DNA of 64,000 nucleotides from Aplectana chamaeleonis (Eukaryota; Nematoda; Chromadorea; Rhabditida; Cosmocercidae). The position numbers and the translations under genes were made by a program. Positions 53,460-64,000 of this stretch are shown here, piece by piece (the stretch's first letter is position 1; every line of letters begins with the position of its first letter). The notes under the pieces are model-generated. The model was not told the origin of the DNA. It ran no database searches and was given only the letters and a program-made list of their open reading frames with translations. The stretch is taken from positions 372,001-436,000 of the forward strand of contig JAPDOI010000358.1 of NCBI GenBank assembly GCA_029168955.1, in the 5' to 3' direction.

Positions 53460-54913
53460 ATGAGAACATACTCGTATTTCCTGTAATTAAACACCCGGGT
53501 GTGTACTATTTTTCAATCTCTCCAAAAAAGGAGGGCTCTAATTAGAGGAAGGGGTTCAAATAGAGGAGGCTCTAATTTTCAACAGAAAATACAAGCAAGA
53601 GTGAATATAGGCTTTCAAAGTTTATTAGGCAAGCCAAAATGGGGCAATAATGAATTGCGCGGCGAACATCAAGAGATTATTATCAATAGAGTCATTGTTC
53701 AAGTTCTTCTCAAGATCAGTCTCTTCTGAAGCAATTCACGTCCGGTAGGAACAGTCTCCCAGTGTCTTTTCAGCTGAGTGGGGAGGGGCCCCACAGAGTG
53801 GGTGTTTTAATTTTCAACTGGGGGTTCAATTAGAGGAGGGATTCGAATAGAGCGGGGGTGTTCATAACAGGAAATTTGGTAGATGTACGTTCTGAAATAG
53901 GAAGTTGTGAAAGACTCCAACGGAATAGTATTACGAATTTGAAAAGGAATATAGATACAAGGCACCGTATTTCCTAAGTAGCACTATACGACTGCACTCA
54001 AGTGGTGTACAAACCACAGGTTTTCACGACTGAATTGAATTTTTGGCGAGAGGCGTAACTCAAACAAAAGAAGCTCGACGCCCAAGCCGATTCGGCCACT
54101 TTCCTAAGGATACGCGATAAGCACGTGCTTCCCTTCCTGACACGGGAGAGTGTCTATCGTCGAGAAGGGCGGAATAGCGCATATCACAGGCAAAGCGTGC
54201 ACGCCAAAAGAAGCTCGACGCCCATTTCTTCCAAGGGGAGCGTACGACGCACTCTTTGAGAAAGGACTCAGATGTCGGCAATGTCGTCGGATCGATTAGC
54301 CCAAGATTGCGGTATTTCACACCCTGCCCAGCCACTGCAAGCCCCGTCCAACAGCCAGCGAGCCGTGCTGGTGCTCGTTGCATTGGCGGCCCTGCGTGCC
54401 TTCCAGTAGTACCGACAGCGCCCGCTGCCGAGGTGCCGGTCGCGTAGCGGTGCGCCGTATGTATATTTTTTGGCTTCAAGACCAGCCCATATCATTCAGA
54501 GGGGTCACCTGAATCGCGGCCTTCTCAGATTCAGTGGCTTGTTTATGGGCGGCTTGTTGCCCGGGTATCAAACAGCCGTCACCGCGCGCGGCGACAGAAC
54601 TTTGAATTTTGGGGCTTTACGGCCACTATGCCGCTGACAATGCCAGCTCTTCTAAATGGGTGTAGAGTGGCATTTTGTCTGGAGCAAGTTCCAGATTAAT
54701 GCGCGCCGTTATCGGTCAGTAATCAAACAAGAATTCTTATTCGATCGTATAGAGGAAGCCATTCATTGAGGGAAGTTCTTAACTTTTTCAATAATGTTTT
54801 TTTATCTCTTCATGCGTGAGTTTATCATCTGTTACGTTGATATACTTCTGAACCAAAACGACAGTTGACAAGCGGAGAGTTCAAAGAGGAAGCGCTCCCA
54901 CCTGCATCTCTGA
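53460..54913. other. No gene seen
   Basis: Mixed unique sequence. 53520-53580 and 53820-53850 repeat the words AATTAGAGGAGG and TTCAAATAGAG. 54070-54090 and 54205-54225 repeat AAAAGAAGCTCGACGCCCA. The longest frame (139 codons, minus, 54479-54060) has no recognisable domain. Confidence 0.45.
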
Positions 54914-55793
54914 GAGAAATTGTTGCTGCGGTTTTCAGATAGTGCCGCTTCGGCGCCTACAGGCACCGAATCGGCTATATCGCGGCACCGCGGAGCCGCA
55001 GCGGCTACGCGGCAGTGCCGACGCTGCTCCGGCAGAGAATCTCATACGAAGTTATGCAAGAATTATAATAAAACTAGGCGGACTAAAAACGAAAATACGC
55101 AGCTGCGGTTGTTAGGTCCTCTGCCTGATCATAGTCGGCCGAAAACCTGACTGCGCCGTCCTCTTCAGCTCCCAATGATTCTATTGCCGTCCCTCCGCCG
55201 TCCCTAGTGCGGTCGGCTGTATGCGTATCGATTAGGCTGGCGCGCTCGGAGCGCACTGCAGACGGCGCAGGACGGACACATCGGGTGTATATCGATCAAT
55301 ATATTGCATACGTCACATCGGGGTATATCGATCAATATATTGCATACGTATCGACCGGGACGGACTCGGAGGGGCCAGGACGCAGCGCGCGGTGCACTCC
55401 GGACACATCGGGGATTTTTCGCCTTGAGTGCGCAATGCATTGCATACGTATCGACCGGGGTGGCTACAGCTTATCGACCGACTTAGACGGGGCCCCTTAT
55501 CGGCAGAGGCTTCCGCCAAATATAGAATGTACATCAAACTTGGGTAATTGAACTGGCGACAATTTCGTTCTATCATTGCGACAGTGCATCGTACCCACGC
55601 TTATTCGCTGCTGCGTCCTCGCGGAGCCGGTGCGGTTCTAACGCGCAGCCAATGCGGTACTGACGCGCTGAAGTCGAGGCTCAAGACACGGCAACAGAAT
55701 CGTCCTATCATGGAGCCCGCAGCGGTAGTATCGCGGCATAGTCGAGGGTCGCGGTACTTTTCCGGCACTGGAGCGGCAATTTTTTCTCAGAGG
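54914..55793. mobile_element. Possible TIR element with CTCTGAGAGAAATTG ends
   Basis: CTCTGAGAGAAATTGTTGCTGC at the left resembles the complement of GCGGCAATTTTTTCTCAGAGG at the right, and the ends of 18896-19619. The inside is GC-rich with GCGGCACCGCGGAGCCGC-type palindromes and a direct duplication (55283-55352) of TATATCGATCAATATATTGC. No transposase. Confidence 0.4.
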
Positions 55794-56760
55794 TCCCTGA
55801 AAGTTGATTACGGTAAGACAGACGTTGCTCGCTCGGAAATCACGTACGCGACGCAGCATCAGTCTTACTGTAGTTCGAAGAGATATTTCACCGATTTTTT
55901 CACGCGCTCATTCTTTTTCGGCATGCCCGGATATTTATCACTCGTAACATGGACATTTTTGTTATGTACTTAACTTAGCTTAACTCGTACAACGCCAAAA
56001 TGGTTTCCATAGTTCTGGTCCAAAGTCAGGGAAATCGAATTCACTCGCAAAAAACCAATTTATCCGTCCGTTTAGAGAATGCAAACCGGCTCAATTCTTC
56101 GTTTCTCATCAGAATCTAACTTATTGGTTTGAAGAATGAAGTTGATGTTTCTCGAAAGAAAGTAAGATAATCTAATTAAGTGGATTAAGGATTGCAAAAT
56201 GGGATTAATCCGTTCAGGATTGCAAACATTGAATTTGCAGGTTTATCCAATCGCTAGAAATCGAAATATTGTAAAATACGAAAATTGGAATTCGGAGTTA
56301 ATTAATTTATTAAAGTGAAAACTAAACTTGTTGGTTGGTCTTATATTTTAAAATTCCTGTCGGTAGCTCATTGATTTCGATACTCCTCTCTATTTTGAGG
56401 GAATTCTAGCGATAAATAGAATAAAGTGAATTTTTTCTAAGAATGATCTTCATATGTGACATGTTTAATGCATCCGACTCTCAAGAAAAAATTGAATTTC
56501 AAATCAAGAGAGTCTGGCCATCAAGCATAAAACAAATAAGGAAGAGAAGGGATCGGCTCAAAGGTTTAACCAAAGCTACGGAGACAGAATTCGTTAATGA
56601 GTTGACACATTTGCGAGAGCTACAGGAAGTGCCTTCCAAAATGTAAGTCATGTACAAATATGAGGTCGAATAGAGAAATAAAAGCAACACGAAACCTCAA
56701 TGAATGGAAGACGGAAAACTGCGAAAGCTCATTGACGGGAGATATTGCCGTCTTCAATCG
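55794..56760. other. No gene seen
   Basis: AT-rich. A 67-codon frame at 56443-56646 (FQIKRVWPSSIKQIRKRRDR) has basic, helix-prone composition but no recognised family. Confidence 0.45.
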
Positions 56761-56955
56761 ACGGGTAGGCAGGAACCTACCTGTTTACCCGCCGGGTAGC
56801 CAGGAACCTCACCGGTCTACCACCCGGGTAGCCAGGAACCTACCTGCCCACCCGCCGGGTAGCCAGGAACCTACCTGCTCACCCTGCCGGGTAGCCAGGA
56901 ACCTACCTGTCTACCCGCCGGGTAACCAGGAACCTTCCCGTCTACCCGTCGGGTA
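56761..56955. repeat. 31-bp minisatellite, 6 units
   Basis: GGGTAGCCAGGAACCTACCT followed by GTCTACCCGCC repeats six times with small changes. Each unit can pair GGGTAG with CTACCC. A short hairpin GGGAAGGTT/AACCTTCCC follows at 56993. Confidence 0.9.
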
Positions 56956-57046
56956 GCCGGGTAAATGGATGGCGGAAAACTCGTCCGACAGCGGGAAGGT
57001 TTTAACCTTCCCGGGAAGCTTTCTGAAGTTTCATTAATACGGCCAC

Positions 57047-57773
57047 TGGTGAGGTTGCAGACTCGTCCTAACATACGGTAGTTTGTTGGTGGTATCATTC
57101 ACTTTTTATGAAACAGCTGTGATAGATCGGTGAGTCTGTGTTTTCTGTGGAAGCAATGAAAGCAGGCGAAAATGTGAGAGTGGAAACAAAAACTCACCGA
57201 CCAATCTCAGTTTTTCCGAGAAAATGAGTGATAACACAATCAGACTACAGTAAGGCCCTAGATATACACCGGCGGGACGCTGCGGAAATAGCAAGACAAC
57301 TATCACTTTTATGCGCCCTGTCTGCGCTCAAGCATGCCAAAAGGAACAGTAGTCGCAGAAAAACGCGCCGGAAGGCCGCACAGAGCAGTTATACACGCCG
57401 CGGCACCGTATAATGCATCCTTACGGGACCTGCCCTGTTGGAAATCTGCCGATTTCCACCAGCTGATTATTTTTCAGATTTAAATTGTTAAAACATTACC
57501 AAAACGACATAACGAGCACTGTAATGACGAGAGGAATTAATTATTAGTGATATTCTGCAAGTAAAAAGTGTCAGAAGCGAAAAAACCGATAAAATACCAT
57601 TAAAAACGCCTGGAAAATTTTTGTCTGCAGTATTGCGTCAAAGACGCCAAAGACGCAACATTGCAGACGAATCCCAGATTCACGCAGCAAGCGGCGGCGA
57701 TGTCATCGCGAGACGTTTTCATTCCGCTGGTGTATAACTAGGGCCTAAGTTAGGAAGAGTCCGCAACCTCACC
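57047..57773. mobile_element. 727-bp element nested in the right TIR of the 7-kb element
   Basis: Ends TGGTGAGGTTGCAGACTCGT and complement of AGAGTCCGCAACCTCACC. It splits the 45-bp TIR between GGCCAC and AGGTCC, which are joined in the left TIR. It contains the Harbinger-like MITE copy 3. Confidence 0.8.
57254..57745. mobile_element. 492-bp Harbinger-like MITE, copy 3
   Basis: GGCCCTAGATATACACCGGC to GGTGTATAACTAGGGCC, with TAA on both sides (57251-57253, 57746-57748). This is the deepest level of nesting here: LINE, TA element, 727-bp element, MITE. Confidence 0.88.
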
Positions 57774-57800
57774 AGGTCCTACTACCATTGCTGTAGACTA

Positions 57801-60345
57801 TAACTCTAGTCTCTTCCAACCTTTCCAACGCTTGCTCATGGTCTACCTCAACAACATTGTCTAGTGATCATGTTCCCGTCTTTGTGCACATCGATCTCTC
57901 AAATTCTTCTGCTCCTCTATTCTGGGTGTTCGTCAACGTTCTTATCTCAATTTAGGCCAAGCAGACTGGTGCCTGTTCAGTGAGGGTTATGCGCTACGCC
58001 TAGCGGCTGATTACCCAGAATGGCAATGTACCAGAAGGAGCAGTCACTTATCTGATGCAATTCGCAGGCTTGGCACAAGGTGGCTATCCCTGTTGGCCGA
58101 GTTAAGACGTTCTTATCCAAACGTCACCAGAGAAATTCTTCAGAAAATCAGGACTAGAGATGCCAGAAGAGCAGTTGACCATCTAGACCCTGGGTCGTCG
58201 CTCAGCTGGATGGTGAGATCAGAAAAGATCCTTCGACCAGCACAAGAAAGAACAGTGGAAAAATTCACAGAACAGCTGAATTTCAAGACGGACAGTGGAG
58301 CTACTTGGAAGGTGCTTCGAAACTATCGGGAAAGAGCTCGCCAGCCACCATCTCCACTATTGAGTTCGGTAATAACGTTTTCAAGTCAGGAAAGGAAGCC
58401 GCCTACTCTCTCGGTAAAAGTTTCTTTGTCACGAATACAAGGCGAGGTCCGCAAAATAGAGTGGACAGTAAGTAGAGCTGTGCCGCCTCCCTGCTCATGA
58501 GCACGGCCGATGCGTTCACTGTGGCGCGCAAGTAGAGAAGATTATAAAGCGACATGCGGAACTCCAAAGCTGTCGGTCCGGGATGCATTTGTCCTGCTGT
58601 ACTGAAGAAACTCCTGACTGAGATCCTTCCACTTCATCGTTGATATGATTAACACTTCGTTTAGCTCTGCACTATTCCGCAAAACTGGAAGACAGCCAAC
58701 GTGATCCCTGTGTTGCCCAAGCCTGGCAAACCTCAGTCATCAGTAAAGGGATATCGTCCCATTAGCTTGATGTCACCTTTCGCCAAGGTGGCCGAAAAGC
58801 TCATTGTCAAGGCGATCTAGCGGAGCACAACGAGAAGCTAAGTTGTTTCAACATGGGTTCAGGAGGCTACATTCCACAACTACGGCGTTGTTAAAAATTC
58901 TACCAGCTATGCTATCGACGGGTTCAACTTTAACCGCCATTGAGAACTGTAGCTGTTGCGTTGATCTCACCAAGGCATTTGATACGGTTAACCTTGGAGT
59001 CCTGTCAAGCAACATACATTGGAGTCGTCAATACCATCTTTGGCAGAAGCGCTGGATATCGGCCTTTATTAAGGTCGGCGGGCAAGAGTCATGTTTCAGA
59101 ACCATGTCTCCAACAGTATTCCTATGGCAGCTGGAGTCCTCAGGGCGGAAGTTCTATCGCCAGCCCTCTTCAGTTCTGTACCTCGAAGATATGCCTGAGC
59201 CTCCACAGGACATCAAGGTCGTCGCGTATGCTGATGACATAACAATCATGTGTCGAGATCGGGACTTACAGGTGGCCGCCAATAAGATCAACGAGTACCT
59301 GATCACACTGGAAGAGCTTTTTTCTGACCGCAAGATGCTAAGGATCTCTGCAGCCAAGTCGTCAGTGTCCGTTCTCACGACGGACCCATCCGAGCACAGC
59401 GCCTCATCCGGATGTCGTGTGATGGAGACTGTTTGCCTGCTGCTCGCTTTCCAAAGCTGCTCGGTCTTGTGCTCGGATCCGTCATCTCAAGTTTCATAAG
59501 AATACCGAGCAGAAAGCAGGCAGTCGTTGTGCTAAGCTCAACGTTCTCAGGGCCCTGGGCGGCACTCCCCGTGGTAGCAGCAAGGAGACTATACTCACAA
59601 ACGTATAAGGCAACCCTGCAGCCCGCCCTGGGAGGTACGCCGCACTGGTTTGGCAGCATCTCGTCCCAGAATCCTCCTGGACAAAGATGCAACGAGTACA
59701 AAATGCTGCTCTCCGTATCGCCACTGGATGTGCAAGGAGTTCCCCAATCGAGCACCTGCATGCTGAGACCCGTCTATTACCAGTGAAGGAGCACTGTCAG
59801 CTACAGGCCCAGCAATTCCGCATTAACATTATAAAGCACAACCAAATCACCCGTCGTGGAGAGTGCTAAACCCCGTGAGAGAGAAGTATAAGAAAGCCAT
59901 TCGCCGATGCTCCAAACAAAGTCAATTTGCAAAGATGGCACGACTCACAGCAAGAACGACTCCGTCTTTTGCGCGAGGAGCACACTCAAGTTCTGTACGG
60001 TGTCATCTTGTGAAGGCGGCCATGAATCCTATACTTCAGGAGATATACCGCCCCCGTCTGCACCTCTTCAGTCTCAACTTCGGAAGAAGGGCGAGATGCA
60101 CGCCTCGCATCATTACGCTGTGGTCACTCTACACGCTTAATGTCTTATGTCAGCAAGATTGACAGCAGCAAATCTGATGTGTGCCCGGACTGCGGTATCG
60201 TCGGCCATGATACCGCACATTCATTCAACTGTCCGGAGACCTACCACGCTGACACCAATGGACCTATGGACGAATCCACTACTGGTCGCCCAGTTCCTCG
60301 CCTATGACAAAACCCTCTATGTGGCTGCAAAGAAGAAGAATAAGC
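57801..60345 (+). pseudogene. LINE copy C, segment 3: end of APE, RT, zinc knuckle
   Basis: Resumes at the TA duplication with the sequence that follows GACATA in copy D. RT motifs are present but broken by many indels: KGYRPISLMSPFAKVAEKL near 58745-58800, CVDLTKAFDTVNLGVL at about 58955, LYLEDMPEPPQDIKVV and the catalytic YADDITIMC at 59225-59255. The thumb (QNAALRIATGCARSSPIEHL) is at 59700-59760 and the knuckle (CPDCG...H...FNC) at 60183-60230. The 3' end is an AAGAAGAAT run at 60331-60345. With segments 1 and 2 the element is about 3.5 kb, a plausible full length for a one-ORF LINE. Confidence 0.88.
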
Positions 60346-61049
60346 TTGAAAAAAGGTTGCTAGGTTTTTTAGCCAAAATTATGTAACTGTGATAATAAAA
60401 CATTCCGAGGGACGAATATCTCTTTTTGGAAACATTTCGGTGGCGAAGAAATTTCTATTTTCCGTTTTTTTGTTTTCAAGATTTTTTGCAAATGTCTGCT
60501 CCTATAGCTACTAATTCAAGCCAAAAATTGTCCACAGGCCGTCATGCGGATGTTGCCATGGGAGACTTTTTCACGAAAATGTTCTTGGAACGAACCCATC
60601 CGAGTAGGCAACTGTGATGGATTAGGCCAGCTACTCCACCAGATGGTACTTACAGTCTTGTAACTTACAGCGATGAGTACAACCTACAGTTGGTAGAATT
60701 ATTCTTTATTTACATAAGTAAATTCAGTTCGAAAGGTAAACATAATATATACAGCATAATAACATTATCAGCACTCATGCACTAGGCCACTTTCGGGACA
60801 ACTATGCTTATACATACAATTCAGTAGGATCACAATATTATGTCAATCTTATGTAAAAGTGAAATGTTTATAGAATAACAAGAAGGATAGGCTAAATATC
60901 GCCAACTTCCTCCTCCACTGAATCATCTTGTAGGATTGCTTGTTCGTCTTCTCCACGAGGCTGAAGAAAGCGACAAAGTTGTATGTTACAAAAAGCAAAA
61001 AGTTGCTATTTACAAGTTGATAACCCACTTTTATATGGTATGTATCACA
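60346..61049. other. No gene seen
   Basis: 60425-60600 is a diverged relative of the GTTCCAAGAAC MITE (3463-3628). The rest is AT-rich without recognised features. Confidence 0.45.
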
Positions 61050-61495
61050 ACAGCCACTACCACTGCGAACCACATCAGCAGATTCAACAGACAAGAACGA
61101 TACTCCCACCACATATACAATGTGCCTATAATGTTGTCGAAAATAAGGTCAAGCTCTTTCACTTATCGAGTCGTGGGCAAATTCAACCAGCTTCTGGGTG
61201 AGACTCCGAGCTCAAGTTGAGTTTACCTTTGAACGCTTTTAAGACCTTCTTGAAAGCCATCCGACTGTCCTAGCTGCCTCAGCTGTGCCAGGCTCTTTGG
61301 CGTCTGTATTTCTGCTTTCGTTCCTGTGTTGGATTGAACTCCTTTACTTCTCTGCTTGACTCCAGTTTTAAGGTTGTTGTTTATGCTCCTGGTTTGTTAT
61401 TTTATTCTTGCTTCCAGTTAGTTTTTGTTGTCTTTTTATAACGTGGGCTTGTTCCGCGTCCTGGAAATGTGAATAAATAAAATAAATAAATAAAT
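61050..61495 (+). mobile_element. LINE 3' tail ending in (AATA)n
   Basis: Fragments such as FNQLLGETPSS and LPLNAFKTFLKAIR recall the end of CR1/L2-type proteins (WNxLP...S..FKxxLK). A non-coding tail follows and ends GAAATGTGAATAAATAAAAT plus (AAAT)n at 61468-61495. The copy is short and decayed. Confidence 0.5.
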
Positions 61496-62119
61496 AATTA
61501 TCTCCAAGCACTAATATTGAAAAATTGGTATACTGGTAAAGCCTGAGCCCTGAGCAGATCAACATATAAAGGTACACATATACTACGGTATTCCATTTCA
61601 ACGCAGTGTCTCAAACACTGTGGCCCAATCTGTTGGAATATATTCATATACAAGCTGTGATTACTTTCTTATGGTGAGCTCTGACACTCAACTTAAAAAC
61701 ATGTAAAGTGGTAGAGTAAATTGGTACTAGGTCATCACTGCACACAGTAAGTCCAGTCGTCGCAAGGCTGACGAAATTCGTCCGGGTCCCCAACCATAGG
61801 CATCCCTTCTTCCATAGTCAAAGAGCAAGTGGTCCAAGGTACAACGGCAGCACACACGCTTGAGAAAATGTGCTTGCAATAGCGACGCGATTAGGACTCG
61901 TAACGCCTCTCCATCAGAACGCCTACGCCGTTGGAAAGCGTCAAAAGAGCCACTATTATTTTATTTGAGCAATACTGAGGCTCATTGAAGCTGCGACCAC
62001 ACACTTTTTTGAGGACCCGGCTTTTCAACACAAGCGCCTCCAAAGTGATCTCTACGACACCGTCATTTTGGCTCGTTTTTGACGTATCGGGCAGAGTGCG
62101 TCGTGGCAGAGGACGCAGT
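61496..62119. other. No gene seen
   Basis: Unique DNA. 61840-62110 has moderate GC and may be untranslated or coding DNA belonging to the candidate exon next to it, but no open frame of note supports this. Confidence 0.4.
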
Positions 62120-62236
62120 CTAAACCACCGTCGCTGTCTCGATCACTTCAAGTGAGCGTCCATGCTGCTTGTAATATTCCCACACCTCACGAAATCGGAT
62201 TTCACTTCTGAGATTCTTCTGCAGATACCGAATCAC
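62120..62236 (-). CDS. Candidate terminal exon, unknown protein
   Basis: On the minus strand, ATTTTTCAG (ending 62237) precedes a frame of 38 codons plus TAG. It encodes VIRYLQKNLRSEIRFREVWE then YYKQHGRSLEVIETATVV. The frame also remains open upstream to an ATG at 62308, so it may instead be a 62-codon unspliced frame. Composition is protein-like (charged, helix-prone, few rare residues). I do not recognise the family. LINE copy D starts about 100 bp away on the other strand. Confidence 0.3.
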   Translation of the reverse strand: MIRYLQKNLRSEIRFREVWEYYKQHGRSLEVIETATVV

Positions 62237-62342
62237 CTGAAAAATGCAGCCGGTAAGAGCCTTTTTCACAACACGAAAACTTCCCATGATAAATTCATTG
62301 TGACACATATGTTTTTCGAATTACAGGGAGCTTCTGAGAAGT

Positions 62343-63842
62343 CGTACCGTTCACGCCGTGGCAGTGTGGAGGAAAGAAGATCACCTCTATGCTAACTCTG
62401 ACGTCACCCCCTCCGCGAAGAGGGTTTTGTCATGGGAGAGGTGCTGGCCGGCCAAGCGTCTCTCCTTCGGATTCCTCCTGCTAAGGGCCGGCGTGGGAGA
62501 GGAATCCTGGACCCGCCAGGAAGTATCTATGCGCCACGTGCGGCAATGATGTTAACTGGAGACATACCAGCGTCCAGTGCTCTCTGATGCCAAAGGTGGG
62601 TGCATCTCTCCTGTTCGGGTCTCAGCTCTGTGATGCATCATAACTCTGCTTTTCGCTGTGTTTTATGCTCTTTCACCTACCAACTCTGATTCCTCTTCCT
62701 CAAACCGCCCCCTTTCCATTGCAACATATCAATCTCAACGGCCTTCGTACTAAACTCTTCTGAGCCTCTTCTCTTCGCACGTACTCTACCATCCATACGT
62801 GATCATGGTTCAAGAAACCAAGCTCTCTCCATCCCCTACCTATCCTCATCCTAATATCCCGGGCTACACTGCCTTCCATGCTCCAAGGTCAGCTCTTGGC
62901 GGAGGAGTTTCAACCTTTGTTTTATCTTCTCTCCTCCCACCCAATACCAAACACTCTACGGATGGCACTCTCGAGTACCTTCCTAATCCATCTCCCTCTT
63001 AAAAACACCCCTTTCTTTTCAACATATATATTCCCCTACCACCTCATGCCCTCCCTCCTACAATCCCATTCCTCTCTTCTCAAACAACTCAACGATTATT
63101 CCCTTCTCATCATCAGTTGTTTCTGCGGGCGACTTTAATGCCCACACCTTCTGCTCGTCCCTTTGGTTCTGATGCTAGAGGGAGAAAGAAGTCGAAGAAT
63201 GGGGCTGAGGAGTGTGACCTGGTCATCTTAAACGATGATCAGCCCACTCGTCTCCTTCTGCCAACGGCCGATCTTCTAGCCCAGACATAACTCTTATCTC
63301 GTCCAACCTTTCCAACGCTTGCTCATGGTCTACCTCAACAACATTGTCTAGTGATCATGTTCCCGTCTTTGTGCACATCGATCTCTCAAATTCTCTTGCT
63401 CCTTATTCTGGTGTTCGTCAACGTTCTTATCTCAATTTAGGCCAAGCAGACTGGTGCCTGTTCAGTGAGGTTGCGCTACGCCTAGCGGCTGATTACCCGT
63501 GGAATGGCAATGTGCACCAGAAGGAGCATCACTTATCTGATGCAATTCGCAGGGCCATGAAGGCGGCTATCCCTGTTGGCCGAGTTAAGACGTTCTATCC
63601 AAACGTCACCAGAGAAATTCTTCAGAAAATCAGGACTAGAGATGCCAGAAGAGCAGTTGACCATCTAGACCCTGTCGATGGTGAGATCAGAAAAGATCTC
63701 GACCAGCACAAGAAAGAACAGAACAGTTGAATTTCAAGACGGACAGACAGTGGAGCTACTTGGAAGGTACTTCGCAAGCTCTCGGGAAAGAGCCCGCCAG
63801 CCACCGTCTCCACAATTGAATTTGGTAATAACGTTTTCAAGT
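62343..63842 (+). pseudogene. LINE copy D: 5' half with 2A-like NPGP, finger and APE
   Basis: It begins at the same 5' border as copy C (GTCGTAC). NPGP is encoded at 62503-62514, but one extra base just upstream separates it from LLLRAG. The PHD-like finger follows but is disrupted by indels. APE motifs include NLNGLRTK-type sequence, VQETKLSPSPTYPHPNIPGY and GDFNAH at 63128-63145. 63344-63720 continues the linker (YPWNGNVHQKEHHLSDAIRR). The copy stops at GNNVFKS (63842), where copies B and C go on to RT, and the ATTC-tail repeat begins. Many one-base indels rule out function. Confidence 0.88.
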
Positions 63843-64000
63843 CATTTCATTCATTCATTCATTCAACGACTTTATTGTGGAAATAAGGAAACATACATAT
63901 ACACGTATGTGAATGAGATTCTTTGTTGAAGTAAAAAAAAGATGCATAACAATGGCAGAAGTGAGAAGGGGACAAAATATGATTTTTTTTTGCAGAGGAA
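63843..64000 (+). mobile_element. ATTC-tail retroposon, plus-strand copy, continues off window
   Basis: (TTCA)n, AACGACTTTATTGTGG, GTGAATGAGATTCTTTGTTG and GATGCATAACAATGGCAGAA, in the same order as 35855-36320. The complement is at 16965-17150. It truncates LINE copy D. Confidence 0.65.

Larger units (their letters stand above)
50727..57800. mobile_element. 7.07-kb TA-flanked TIR element splitting LINE copy C
   Basis: The left end TAGTCTACAGCAATGGAAGT continues AGGACCTGTGGCCGTATTAATGAAA (50727-50771). The right end is its complement, but split: TTTCATTAATACGGCCAC at 57029-57046, and AGGTCCTACTACCATTGCTG to 57800. The piece between is a later insertion. TA is duplicated at 50725-50726 and 57801-57802. 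Copy D (63285-63300) gives the empty site GACATAACTC, so both borders are sure. The inside holds a hairpin (50788-50828), minisatellites, nested MITEs and no recognisable transposase. TA duplication suggests Tc1/mariner-type mobilisation, unusual for so large a non-autonomous unit. Confidence 0.88.

Noticed and set aside
1..64000. LTR retrotransposon, rRNA genes, viral genes or toxin genes
   Set aside because: No paired LTRs, gag-pol protease/integrase motifs, rRNA blocks or virus-like proteins were recognised on either strand.

Overview
The window is eukaryotic DNA made almost entirely of nested repeats. The best-supported cellular gene is one intronless ribosomal protein S20 (uS10) reading frame at 49917-50273. 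Metazoan origin is clear from the APE-type LINEs, the Penelope-like element and the hAT, Mutator-like, Harbinger-like and TA-inserting DNA elements. A nematode is my best guess, from the style of the S20 protein and the dispersed TTTACTGTAGG/TACGGTAGG repeats, but the window does not prove it. I see no operons, rRNA, CRISPR or bacterial-type genes.

Layout. 1-330 is the 3' end of a LINE. 486-3033 is a TIR element with an 11-bp target duplication. A broken inverted copy of it spans about 8640-16640, opened by a 3.0-kb TIR element (8768-11778) and by a block holding a 42-bp minisatellite (12440-14740) and a 0.64-kb hairpin (14823-15457). 3353-8250 holds a TIR element rich in CTCCTACAGGAG, one possible terminal exon of a host gene (5809-5944) and a 13-unit satellite of about 111 bp. 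17-21.4 kb holds several MITEs and a Penelope-like element with RT and GIY-YIG domains (19858-20988). 21.8-25.8 kb is a LINE copy opened by a hAT MITE with an 8-bp duplication and by an 840-bp CTCAG-ended element. 25.8-30.1 kb is MITEs and TTCGAA-type tandem repeats.

30115-50585 is a 20.5-kb imperfect palindrome. Outer arms (30115-35523 and 44552-50585) and inner arms (37585-40618 and 41087-44216) are inverted copies that differ by substitutions and indels. Each arm carries a hAT element with a transposase C-terminal remnant, a Harbinger-like MITE, the 5' part of a LINE and a Mutator-like element. The left arm stops exactly at the tip of its hAT element. The S20 gene sits in a 618-bp insert inside the hAT copy of the right arm only.

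47602-60345 is one LINE copy (2A-like peptide, PHD-like zinc finger, APE endonuclease, RT, terminal zinc knuckle). It is split by the hAT (48398-50585) and by a 7.07-kb TA-flanked TIR element (50727-57800), which itself holds a minisatellite and further nested MITEs. 61-64 kb has another LINE tail, a possible exon on the minus strand (62120-62236) and a 5' fragment of the same LINE family.

The genes do not form a pathway. The window reads as heterochromatin-like or repeat-rich DNA in which successive transposon insertions can be ordered by their target-site duplications.
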